Positions 9,197 through 16,775 of a stretch of DNA of 64,000 bases are shown here, piece after piece; position 1 is the first letter of the stretch; each line of letters opens with the position of its first letter. The stretch is from contig NZ_AP028065.1 in NCBI RefSeq assembly GCF_030297135.1, positions 496,001-560,000 on the forward strand, given 5' to 3'. Position numbers and translations under genes: made by a program. Under the pieces are notes generated by a model. It was not told where the DNA came from and searched no databases. It saw nothing but the letters and a program-made list of their open reading frames with translations. This DNA is from Pseudoalteromonas apostichopi (GTDB lineage: Bacteria; Pseudomonadota; Gammaproteobacteria; Enterobacterales; Alteromonadaceae).

Positions 9197-10036
9197 ATGG
9201 ACGAAATATCAATCGAGAAAATCTACAACCAAGCTATAGAGTTGCTAATGCTCTACGGGCCAAAGTTTATTCTAGCAATACTGGTTTTAATCATTGGTTG
9301 GTGGTTAATTGGTAGAGTTGCCAACATGGCTGAAAAATCAATGAATAGGGTCAAATTCGAAGTTGGTTTGACGCACTTTTTAGTCTCCTTCATTTCTGTC
9401 ATTTTAAAGGTACTACTGCTGATATCTGTTGCCTCGATGATTGGTATCGAAACAACCTCATTTATTGCAATGCTCGGAGCAGCCGGTTTAGCCGTAGGTA
9501 TGGCACTGCAAGGCAGTCTAGCGAATTTTGCAGGTGGAGTGCTTATCCTATTCTTCAAGCCTTTTAAAGTAGGTGATGTTATTGAAGCCCAAGGCTACAT
9601 GGGGAAAGTAGTAGAAATTCAAATTTTTGTCACTGTTTTACTTACCTACGATAATGAAAAAATCATTATTCCAAATGGCACGCTATCAAATGGCTGTGTT
9701 AAGAATAAGTTTGCAGAGCCAACACACCGCGTTGCAATCGAGTTTGGTATTAGCTATGGCGATGACGTTCATAAAGCCCGTGACGTGCTTATGAGCGTAC
9801 TGGATGACTATGATCTGGTATTAAAAGATATAGAAGATAAAAAACCAACAGTGCATGTTAGCCAGCACGGTGAAAGTCATATCGGCATGTTAGTGTGGGC
9901 TTGGGTTGAATCGGATAACTATTGGCCTGTGTACTTTGGTTTGTATGAACGAGTCAAAATTGCCTTTGATGCTGCTGATATCACTATTCCATTCCCACAG
10001 CGAGATGTTCATATTCACCAATTCCCTGGTAAATAA
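9197..10036 (+). CDS. mscS: Small-conductance mechanosensitive channel (MscS family)
   Basis: 279-residue inner-membrane channel that opens under membrane tension in hypo-osmotic shock. It has three N-terminal transmembrane segments. The third carries the Gly/Ala-rich pore helix GAAGLAVGMALQGSLANFAG (about 93-112), followed by FFKPFKVGDVIEAQGYMGKV and the cytoplasmic beta/cage domain. Length is close to E. coli MscS (286). The start has AAGGAAAAATA ahead of ATG. Monocistronic. Gene symbol by family resemblance. Confidence 0.92.
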   Translation: MDEISIEKIYNQAIELLMLYGPKFILAILVLIIGWWLIGRVANMAEKSMNRVKFEVGLTHFLVSFISVILKVLLLISVASMIGIETTSFIAMLGAAGLAVGMALQGSLANFAGGVLILFFKPFKVGDVIEAQGYMGKVVEIQIFVTVLLTYDNEKIIIPNGTLSNGCVKNKFAEPTHRVAIEFGISYGDDVHKARDVLMSVLDDYDLVLKDIEDKKPTVHVSQHGESHIGMLVWAWVESDNYWPVYFGLYERVKIAFDAADITIPFPQRDVHIHQFPGK

Positions 10037-10041
10037 TTTAC

Positions 10042-10062
10042 AAGGCGAGGTCAACTCGCCTT
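10042..10062 (+). terminator. Probable terminator after mscS
   Basis: AAGGCGAG / CTCGCCTT 8-bp stem with a 5-nt loop, followed by a T-rich but interrupted tail. It overlaps the last codons of the convergent nuclease gene. Confidence 0.6.
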
Positions 10063-12225
10063 ATTTGATTGTGCTTGTTGAATTCGTATCAATAACTCTG
10101 CCGTAGCAGTTGCATCGGCTAATGCTCTATGATGATTCGTTAAGTTCAATTCAAAGTGTGTCGCTAAGTTACCAAGTGAATAAGACTTTAGCTTTGGAAA
10201 TGTCTTTCGTGATTCAACTACTGTACATAGCTTAGGCATTTTAAAACCTTGCCCGAGTGCAGCGTATTCCTTACGAATAAATCCGTAATCAAAATTCACA
10301 TTGTGAGCAACAAATACACTGCCTTTTAACAGGGCACGCAACGAGTCGGCTATGTCCTCAAAGCGAGGAGCATCACGTACCATTGCCGCGTTAATTCCTG
10401 TTAATTTGGTAATAAAGGCAGGAATACTTCGTTCGGGATTGATTAAACTCGCCCACTGCTTAATAACTTCGCCAGCTTGTAACTGCACAACCGCAATTTC
10501 AGTGATTTTATTATTCCCTTGTACGCCGCCAGTAGTTTCTATATCGACCACACTATAAATGCGATTTGGATCATTAAACCAGCTCACCTTAACGATATTT
10601 ACTTCAAAGCCGTGTTGTTTTAAGACATCAATACTGACAAGTTGGTTGCGTCTTAGTTTGTCGCCCGGAGCTTTAACTTCTTCAAATGTGAGCTTATGCT
10701 CTTTTAAAACCATTAAATCTGGGTAACCATCTTTAAGCTGCTTAAAGGTTTTTGTCATTTGCAATAAATGCGCTTTTAAACTAGCTAGACTGCTGTGTTT
10801 TATCAACATTTTTAGTGGCTCTAAAATATCGCTATGCCACATAAAAACACCATTGGCTATTTCGTAGTACTGTCCTGCATTTTTACAAACATATTTATAC
10901 AACGCTTCATTACTAGTGAAATTTGCAAGCTTTTGCTCAATTTGCGTATGCTGCGCTGTGTAAAAGCAATCAGCAAGTAGTACTTGTGGATAAAGATCAA
11001 ATTCATTACACGGCGGGTACGGTGTCTCGATAAAGAGCTCTTGCCAAAATGTTAGGGTAAAAAGACTTAACCAAAGATTATTCTCGGTAAAAAACACAGT
11101 GTTACCGAACTGTTGATAATACTCGCATACTCCTTGCTCTACATCACCACGGTAAATGTCATCAACGTCTATTTGATGCTCTGTATCAATTAACATTTGT
11201 GTTAAGCGTGAACGTTGCTGCTTATTATATTTACGCTGTAGAAAGTCTTCGGCGAAATACAAAATGCTATCATCAAGCGGATTTTGGATAATATTTTCAA
11301 GCTTATGCTCAACCCAGCTTTTGTCTCCTAGCTTGTAACGCTGGCGAATTGCCAGCTCTTGCGCTTCACTACTGCCCTCACAATGCTCTAGTAACTCAAA
11401 TGCAAAACCTAAGTCATGATCTTTAAGCTGCTTATATAAGCGGATCAGTAACTTGTTTTTGATGCTCTGGGCTAATTCATCTTCACAGTTAATAGTTAAA
11501 AGTGCTTGAGCTAAGGTTTGGTACTGTGCTTCTGATTGGCTTTGCTTAAGCTGCATACGCAACTGGTTTAATTGATAATGCGATTGTGCCTCGGCTAAGG
11601 TTTTAAAACGCGATAAGCTGTCGCTGACATCACCACGTACTTTTGCAATTCCTAAGTCACGCATTACAAAGCGATTTTGATGGTTTATATCGCCTTGACT
11701 TAGTCGGCCGCTATGTAAAAACTCAAAGTATTCATAATACTGGCTTCGGCTATTGACCACGAACTGACTAAATAAAGCGTCTAAATCACTGTGGTTGCGG
11801 TCAATATACTGTTTACAAAGTTGAATTAAGCTATGTTTGCTGGCTGATTTTTTATAATCAGGTTGTGTCGTCATTAACTCATCGTTTGCTAATAAGGTTA
11901 ATAAAGTTGGCTTTGTTAAATGCTCAAGCAGCAAATCTAATTCATCATGACTTGGATGTGCCACCAGCCCCTGTTGCTTTAGCTTAAAAATAGCCCCATG
12001 TAGATTAGGGATTTCTTCATAATTTAACGATGACAGTGCCATGATTTTTGGTTTACGGGAATAAATACGCAGCAAAGTACACAAACTTTGCTCATCAAGT
12101 AGGGTGAGTTTTTCAAGAAATTGCATTTGCTCAGCTAAGAGTAAATGCGTGCACTGAGATTGAATAAACTCAGCGAGCTCAAAGAAATGACTTAAATAAT
12201 ATTTTGCTGGTAATTGTGTTTTCAT
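10051..12225 (-). CDS. FAN1-like VRR-NUC nuclease fused to a DEDDh exonuclease
   Basis: 724-residue fusion. The N-terminal two thirds resemble bacterial FAN1: a helical start (KYYLSHFFELAEFIQ), a long helical/TPR-like middle, then a VRR-NUC PD-(D/E)XK core with GYPDLMVL (about 499-506) and EEVKAPGDKLRRNQ (about 513-526). A DnaQ-type domain follows from about residue 558 with ExoI DIETTG, ExoII HNVNFDYG (about 641) and ExoIII HRALADA (about 698), so all DEDDh acidic residues and the His are present. FAN1 cuts 5' flaps and unhooks interstrand crosslinks; a fused 3'-5' exonuclease would give opposite polarity in one chain (inference). The ATG at 12225 is preferred over the upstream TTG at 12231. 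A LexA box lies 13 bp upstream. Confidence 0.85.
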   Translation of the reverse strand: MKTQLPAKYYLSHFFELAEFIQSQCTHLLLAEQMQFLEKLTLLDEQSLCTLLRIYSRKPKIMALSSLNYEEIPNLHGAIFKLKQQGLVAHPSHDELDLLLEHLTKPTLLTLLANDELMTTQPDYKKSASKHSLIQLCKQYIDRNHSDLDALFSQFVVNSRSQYYEYFEFLHSGRLSQGDINHQNRFVMRDLGIAKVRGDVSDSLSRFKTLAEAQSHYQLNQLRMQLKQSQSEAQYQTLAQALLTINCEDELAQSIKNKLLIRLYKQLKDHDLGFAFELLEHCEGSSEAQELAIRQRYKLGDKSWVEHKLENIIQNPLDDSILYFAEDFLQRKYNKQQRSRLTQMLIDTEHQIDVDDIYRGDVEQGVCEYYQQFGNTVFFTENNLWLSLFTLTFWQELFIETPYPPCNEFDLYPQVLLADCFYTAQHTQIEQKLANFTSNEALYKYVCKNAGQYYEIANGVFMWHSDILEPLKMLIKHSSLASLKAHLLQMTKTFKQLKDGYPDLMVLKEHKLTFEEVKAPGDKLRRNQLVSIDVLKQHGFEVNIVKVSWFNDPNRIYSVVDIETTGGVQGNNKITEIAVVQLQAGEVIKQWASLINPERSIPAFITKLTGINAAMVRDAPRFEDIADSLRALLKGSVFVAHNVNFDYGFIRKEYAALGQGFKMPKLCTVVESRKTFPKLKSYSLGNLATHFELNLTNHHRALADATATAELLIRIQQAQSNKAS

Positions 12226-12237
12226 AGCCAAACCTGA

Positions 12238-12257
12238 TACTGTATATAAATACAGTA
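12238..12257 (-). promoter_or_regulatory. LexA (SOS) box at the FAN1-exonuclease promoter
   Basis: TACTGTATATAAATACAGTA fits the gammaproteobacterial LexA consensus CTGT-N8-ACAG exactly, and its flanks extend it to a 13-bp perfect inverted repeat (12232-12263). A promoter can be read on the minus strand: -35 TTGAAA at 12277-12282, a 17-bp spacer, and -10 GATACT at 12254-12259. The box would cover the -10 and start site. The downstream ATG is at 12225. Confidence 0.85.
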
Positions 12258-12291
12258 TCAGGTATTAGTAAACTGATTTCAATGTTTGAGG

Positions 12292-12480
12292 CTATTTAAC
12301 TTTTAAAATACCTACAATCGCGCAAATTGCACCGCCTACCATACCGAGCCAAGCCTCAATCGGTGTATCACCACTAAAAGTTCGGCTAATTTGTGCACTT
12401 GCAGAGTCATAAACGTTATATCCCCATACTGCGAGCGCTACACCAATAACGATTAAAGCAATACCTATAATTTTTCCCAT
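12292..12480 (-). CDS. Small DUF3185-family membrane protein
   Basis: 62-residue protein with two hydrophobic segments (IIGIALIVIGVALAVWGYNVY and the C-terminal AWLGMVGGAICAIVGILKV) joined by a short polar loop. Sequence and length fit the DUF3185 family of small inner-membrane proteins of unknown function. The ATG at 12480 is preceded by AAAAAGGAAC. It lies between the nuclease promoter and the sensor kinase gene. Function unknown. Confidence 0.75.
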   Translation of the reverse strand: MGKIIGIALIVIGVALAVWGYNVYDSASAQISRTFSGDTPIEAWLGMVGGAICAIVGILKVK

Positions 12481-12557
12481 CGTGTTGTTCCTTTTTGTTG
12501 TTTTGATTTCGTGCTGCTATGTTTAGTTTTGCACATATAATAATTAGCTGCAAAACC

Positions 12558-13967
12558 TTAAGAAATAATCAAACTAAAGGTTATGTTTTGCTCACTTAAC
12601 GAAACCTGAAGTTCAGCATCAATTGCTTTACTTAACGCTTTGGCAATGGATAAGCCTAAGCCAAAGTTATCTTCAGACGTTCTGGCACTATCTTTTTGCC
12701 AAAGCGGATCAAATAACTGGCTAATGTCTTCATCTGTTAATGGTACTTTTAATTCGTTAGTAACAGAAAATTGCAACTTCCCCTTTTTATTAAGCAGCGA
12801 ACTTACAGTCACTATGCTCTTTTCTGGACTGTATTGTTTAGCGTTATTTACAAGGTTGGTGATGATTGATTCAAGGGCAAATAAGTTACTTACAATGGCT
12901 GGGATATCATCTTGAAACTCAAACTTAACCCATTCTAAATCGCACTTTTCTAAGGTGCGTAAAATAACCTGATTTAAATCACATGCATCTTGCTTTGGTA
13001 GGGCTTCATCACTGTACTTATGCAGTAGCAATAAGTTCGACACAATGCTCTTTAAACGCTGGCTAATTTTTAGCACTTCAGGTTTAAAGTCTGCCTCAAA
13101 CTCTTTTTCATTTGGAAAACGAATCGCCACTTCAGCCATATTTATAAGCTCAGCAATCGGCGTTTTTAACTCATGGGCAATATCTGAGGTCAAGCGCTTT
13201 TCACGAAAATAGAGCTGGCGGTTTTCTTGAATAAAGGCATTTAAGCTATCAACAATGGGTTGCAGCTCTTTCACAGGTTCTTTTATTGTTATCACGGCAC
13301 TTTTATCTGCGATACTAAGCCGACTTATATCACGGTTTAGTTTATTAAGTGGCGCTAGAGAACTGTCGACCGATTTACGCACAAATAATCGAATGAATAC
13401 GATTACTGACACGGTAGAAACAACAAAAATAACGTCAATTAACCATAAAATAAAATCAACTTTTTCTGATGAAGCTGCATAAGCCAAAGTAAGCGTGGTG
13501 TGATGCGTTTTGCTCACGCCATCAAAAAAATTTCTATGTGAGTGAGAGTCGATTTGCGGCTGGAAACGAGTATAAATAATTCGCCCGTCACGACCATCCG
13601 GCAGCTCAGTGGTCATTATTTTCGCTTCACCTAGTTTTAATTTTTCAAACTTGAGGTTCTTCAAAGCGAATAAATTAAGGCTCTGTGAGCGGGTAAACAC
13701 CCCATCATCAGTCCACATTTGAAAATATTCAGGCTCAACTTGACCATCAAATTCTGGCATAAAGTCACTAGAAAAATTAAAAGTTAACCCCTCTTCATCT
13801 TCATGAACCAAAGTCATCAGCATACCGGCTTTTGATTTCATGCCACGGTTAAATTCATTATCAATCCAACTATCAACGGCTATATCAGTGGCGACTAAAA
13901 TACTTAAAACTAGCCCAGTTATAGTAATCGATAATGTAGTTACCAACTTACTGCGAATTGACTTCAT
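12558..13967 (-). CDS. Sensor histidine kinase of a PmrB/QseC-like two-component system
   Basis: 469-residue inner-membrane kinase. Transmembrane helix 1 (about 8-28), a periplasmic domain of about 145 residues, helix 2 (about 175-198), a HAMP-like linker, a HisKA H-box (DIAHELKTPIAEL, about 265-277) and a HATPase domain with N (NLVNNAKQYSP) and GLGLSIAKAL motifs. Its stop region meets no other gene; its start overlaps the response regulator stop by one base, so the pair is coupled. The periplasmic domain is much longer than in enterobacterial PmrB and has an acidic EDEE patch. Partnership with the regulator is certain from context; the PmrB-like role is inferred from CTTAAG boxes and from the divergent eptA operon. 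Confidence 0.88.
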   Translation of the reverse strand: MKSIRSKLVTTLSITITGLVLSILVATDIAVDSWIDNEFNRGMKSKAGMLMTLVHEDEEGLTFNFSSDFMPEFDGQVEPEYFQMWTDDGVFTRSQSLNLFALKNLKFEKLKLGEAKIMTTELPDGRDGRIIYTRFQPQIDSHSHRNFFDGVSKTHHTTLTLAYAASSEKVDFILWLIDVIFVVSTVSVIVFIRLFVRKSVDSSLAPLNKLNRDISRLSIADKSAVITIKEPVKELQPIVDSLNAFIQENRQLYFREKRLTSDIAHELKTPIAELINMAEVAIRFPNEKEFEADFKPEVLKISQRLKSIVSNLLLLHKYSDEALPKQDACDLNQVILRTLEKCDLEWVKFEFQDDIPAIVSNLFALESIITNLVNNAKQYSPEKSIVTVSSLLNKKGKLQFSVTNELKVPLTDEDISQLFDPLWQKDSARTSEDNFGLGLSIAKALSKAIDAELQVSLSEQNITFSLIIS

Positions 13968-14641
13968 TATTTTCCTTGAATGATATAACCAAAGCCACGC
14001 TTAGTTTGAATAGGTAATTCACCGCCTGCCACCCTAACCTTTTTGCGGGCCGATGATAAATGCGCTTCAATGGAATTTTTTGAGACCAAGTCATACTGCC
14101 CAGCTATGTAGCTACTCAACTTTTCTGCAGTGATCACTTTATTTTGATTGCTAAATAAACACTCAACTATTTTATATTCGTTAGGTGTTAAGTCGACTGA
14201 AGTACCGCCGACTTGTAAGAGTTTTAATTGTAAATTTAAAGCCAAGTTATCAATGCGGATCACATCACTGATTGTTTTCAGACCACCGCGACGCATTAAA
14301 TTTAATAACCTTGCATGCAGCTCATCAAACGAAAATGGTTTGGTCAAATAATCATCGGCCCCAGTCAGCAGCCCCATTACTCTGTCTGCAGGTTCTTGCT
14401 TGGCAGATAAAATAAGCACACGCACATCGAGCTGCTTTGCTCTTATGGTTTGTAATAACGTAATGCCATCAAGGCTGGGTAACATAATGTCGAGTATTAC
14501 TAATTCGTACTCACCAGACATGGCCATACTCAAACCTTCAGCACCATCGCCGGTTTCATCAATGGTAAAACCTAAGTTTTCAAGGCCAATTCGTAGACTA
14601 CGTCTTAATGACACCGAATCTTCTATTATCAACAATTTCAT
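13967..14641 (-). CDS. OmpR-family response regulator, PmrA-like
   Basis: 224-residue regulator with an N-terminal receiver (acidic pair ED at 7-8, phospho-acceptor Asp in LVILDIMLPSLDG near residue 51, TKPF Lys near 101) and a C-terminal winged helix (LTPNEYKIVECL, SSARKKVRVAGG, KRGFGYIIQ). It is the first gene of the regulator-kinase pair and diverges from the transferase operon. CTTAAG triplets between them suggest that it controls both directions, as PmrA does in enterics. That identity is inferred from the sites and the target genes, not from sequence alone. Confidence 0.88.
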   Translation of the reverse strand: MKLLIIEDSVSLRRSLRIGLENLGFTIDETGDGAEGLSMAMSGEYELVILDIMLPSLDGITLLQTIRAKQLDVRVLILSAKQEPADRVMGLLTGADDYLTKPFSFDELHARLLNLMRRGGLKTISDVIRIDNLALNLQLKLLQVGGTSVDLTPNEYKIVECLFSNQNKVITAEKLSSYIAGQYDLVSKNSIEAHLSSARKKVRVAGGELPIQTKRGFGYIIQGK

Positions 14642-14695
14642 ATGTTACTCATTTAGATAAAAACCACTTTGGTGTCATTAGGTTACGCTCAAAAT

Positions 14696-14723
14696 CTTAA
14701 GATTCCCTTAAGATTTACTTAAG
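14696..14723. promoter_or_regulatory. PmrA-box-like triplet nearer the regulator gene
   Basis: Three exact CTTAAG hexamers at 14696, 14707 and 14718, each separated by 5 bp (11-bp period). This is the YTTAAK-N5-YTTAAK pattern bound by PmrA-type OmpR regulators. CTTAAG is its own reverse complement, so the array reads the same on both strands. It ends 55 bp from the response regulator ATG, a good position for autoregulation. Confidence 0.75.
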
Positions 14724-14742
14724 TTTTTCTAGTTTAGAAAAT

Positions 14743-14770
14743 ATTAAGATTACCATAAGGGTTTCTTAAG
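14743..14770. promoter_or_regulatory. PmrA-box-like triplet nearer the transferase operon
   Basis: ATTAAG, CATAAG and CTTAAG at 14743, 14754 and 14765, again at 11-bp period with 5-bp spacers. Two of the hexamers deviate by one base. The last ends 46 bp before the LTA-synthase-family ATG, where an activator should overlap the -35 region. The mirror arrangement with 14696-14723 suggests a shared divergent control region. Confidence 0.7.
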
Positions 14771-14816
14771 TTTCACTGCCTAGTATTGCCATAGTTTCGA
14801 TTAAGTAAGTACGACT

Positions 14817-16760
14817 ATGACAGCAAAACTCTCTGTTTTAAAACCTTTGTTCCGTTTTTCATTAATATTAATGGCAGTTTTTATACTGTCGAGAATAAGC
14901 TTGCTAATATGGCAACAGCAAAGGTTAGCTGATGGCGATAGCCTAGCGGTTTTATTTGGCGGCTTAAGGGTAGACTTAAGTAGTTTAGGGTACTTATTAG
15001 CCCTTGCCGTTTTAATGTTGATAGCTCATGTTCTTTTGCGTAGCAAAACCTCTTTATTGCAACTTATTTTTACTCTTTATAGCAGCATAGTCGTTACTTT
15101 AATCGTGGTTATTGAAGCTTCTACTCCCGCGTTTATTACCCAGTACGATGTACGACCAAATCGCTTATTCGTCGAATATCTTGATTACCCCCAAGAAGTA
15201 TTTTCCATGCTATTACATGGCCACCTGTTCGCTATGATAAGCACCTTAATTATTGCAACGCTAAGCTGTGTGTTTGCGTATCGTTATATAAATGCAGCAT
15301 TTAGCAAACAACAAAACGCTAAAACTGTTAGCCAAGTTGTAATACTCGTTACCACTTTATTAGTCTGCTTAATTAGCGCACGAGGCACTGTAAGCCACCG
15401 CCCTTTAAATCCTGCTTTAGTGTACTTTTCAAGTGACTCGCTGGTTAACTCGCTGGCTTTGAATTCAACGTACAGTGTGGCATTTGCTATTAAAAATATG
15501 GGCAATGAGAAAAATGCCAGTAGTTTATACGGCAACATGCCACGTAATGAGATTTTACAAACAGTAAAGCAAGCAGCCTATAAACAAAAGTTTATAACTG
15601 AGAATATTCCTACACTTTCAAGCAACACGCCTTTTAACACGGGTAAGAAAAAGAATTTAGTTATCATTTTAGAAGAAAGCTTAGGTGCACGTTTTGTTGG
15701 TGAACTAGGTGGCATTGGTGTGACTCCTGAGCTTGATAAGCTATACAAGCAAGGCTGGGGCTTTAATAACTTATACGCAACTGGCACTCGTTCTGTTCGA
15801 GGCATTGAAGCGGTAACAACTGGGTTTACTCCGTCTCCTTCACGCTCAGTGGTAAAACTATCAAAATCACAGCGTAATTTTTTCTCACTAGCTGATGTAT
15901 TAGCCCGCACAGGCTACACCACTCAGTTTATTTACGGCGGTGAAAGTCATTTCGATAATATGAAAAGCTTTTTCTTAGGCAATGGCTTTAGCGATATTGT
16001 AGATATCAATGACATGCAAAACCCTGAGTTTATTTCGTCATGGGGTGCAAGCGACGAAGACTTGTTCAATCAAGCTGATAAAGAGCTAAGCGCATTAAAT
16101 AAAGCAGGCAATCCTTTTTTTAGCCTTGTGTTTACTTCAAGTAACCACGATCCATTCGATATTCCAGAAGGTAAAGTAACACTACCTGAAGGCCATGACC
16201 CAGAAAACCTCAAACGTGATCTAGCAATCAAATATGCAGACTATGCACTAGGTAAATTCATAGCAAAGGCAAAAACGCAAGATTACTGGCAAGACACAGT
16301 ATTTTTAGTGGTTGCAGATCATGATGTGCGAGTGTTTGGCTCAGAGCCTGTGCCGCTTAAATCTTTCCATATTCCTGCCGTGATCCTAAATAGTGGTATG
16401 GACGCAAAGCAGGATACTCGCTTAGTCAGTCAAATAGACTTACCTGTCACTTTGTTGTCGCTATTAGGCGTAGACCAAGCGACACCTATGCTTGGTTATG
16501 ATTTAACTAAACAATACCCAGTTGAGCGCGCCATGATGCAGTACTACGACAACTTTGCTTACGTTGAAAATGGTGAGGCAGTGATACTCATGCCAAACCA
16601 AAAGGTTAGCTATTGGCACTACGACCCAGCCACTAAAACCCAAGTAGCTATTGATAAGGCTGGCAGCAGCGTTGAACTTGCCAAAAAAGCTCTGGCTCAC
16701 GTCTTATTTAGCAATTTAGCTTATACCGAACAGTTGTATCGCTTACCAAATAAATCGTAG
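14817..16760 (+). CDS. LTA synthase-family (sulfatase-fold) membrane transferase
   Basis: 647-residue protein with about five N-terminal transmembrane helices (to about residue 190) and a periplasmic alkaline-phosphatase/sulfatase domain. Expected metal and catalytic residues are visible: EES near 285, the nucleophile Thr in TGTRSVRG near 323, and ADHDVR near 500. LtaS-family enzymes move phosphoglycerol or phosphoethanolamine from phospholipid and release diacylglycerol. Gram-negative members modify glucans or other envelope glycans; the acceptor here is unknown. It is the first gene of a likely operon with eptA and dgkA, 15 bp apart. Confidence 0.85.
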   Translation: MTAKLSVLKPLFRFSLILMAVFILSRISLLIWQQQRLADGDSLAVLFGGLRVDLSSLGYLLALAVLMLIAHVLLRSKTSLLQLIFTLYSSIVVTLIVVIEASTPAFITQYDVRPNRLFVEYLDYPQEVFSMLLHGHLFAMISTLIIATLSCVFAYRYINAAFSKQQNAKTVSQVVILVTTLLVCLISARGTVSHRPLNPALVYFSSDSLVNSLALNSTYSVAFAIKNMGNEKNASSLYGNMPRNEILQTVKQAAYKQKFITENIPTLSSNTPFNTGKKKNLVIILEESLGARFVGELGGIGVTPELDKLYKQGWGFNNLYATGTRSVRGIEAVTTGFTPSPSRSVVKLSKSQRNFFSLADVLARTGYTTQFIYGGESHFDNMKSFFLGNGFSDIVDINDMQNPEFISSWGASDEDLFNQADKELSALNKAGNPFFSLVFTSSNHDPFDIPEGKVTLPEGHDPENLKRDLAIKYADYALGKFIAKAKTQDYWQDTVFLVVADHDVRVFGSEPVPLKSFHIPAVILNSGMDAKQDTRLVSQIDLPVTLLSLLGVDQATPMLGYDLTKQYPVERAMMQYYDNFAYVENGEAVILMPNQKVSYWHYDPATKTQVAIDKAGSSVELAKKALAHVLFSNLAYTEQLYRLPNKS

Positions 16761-16775
16761 CGATGAGGAATAATC

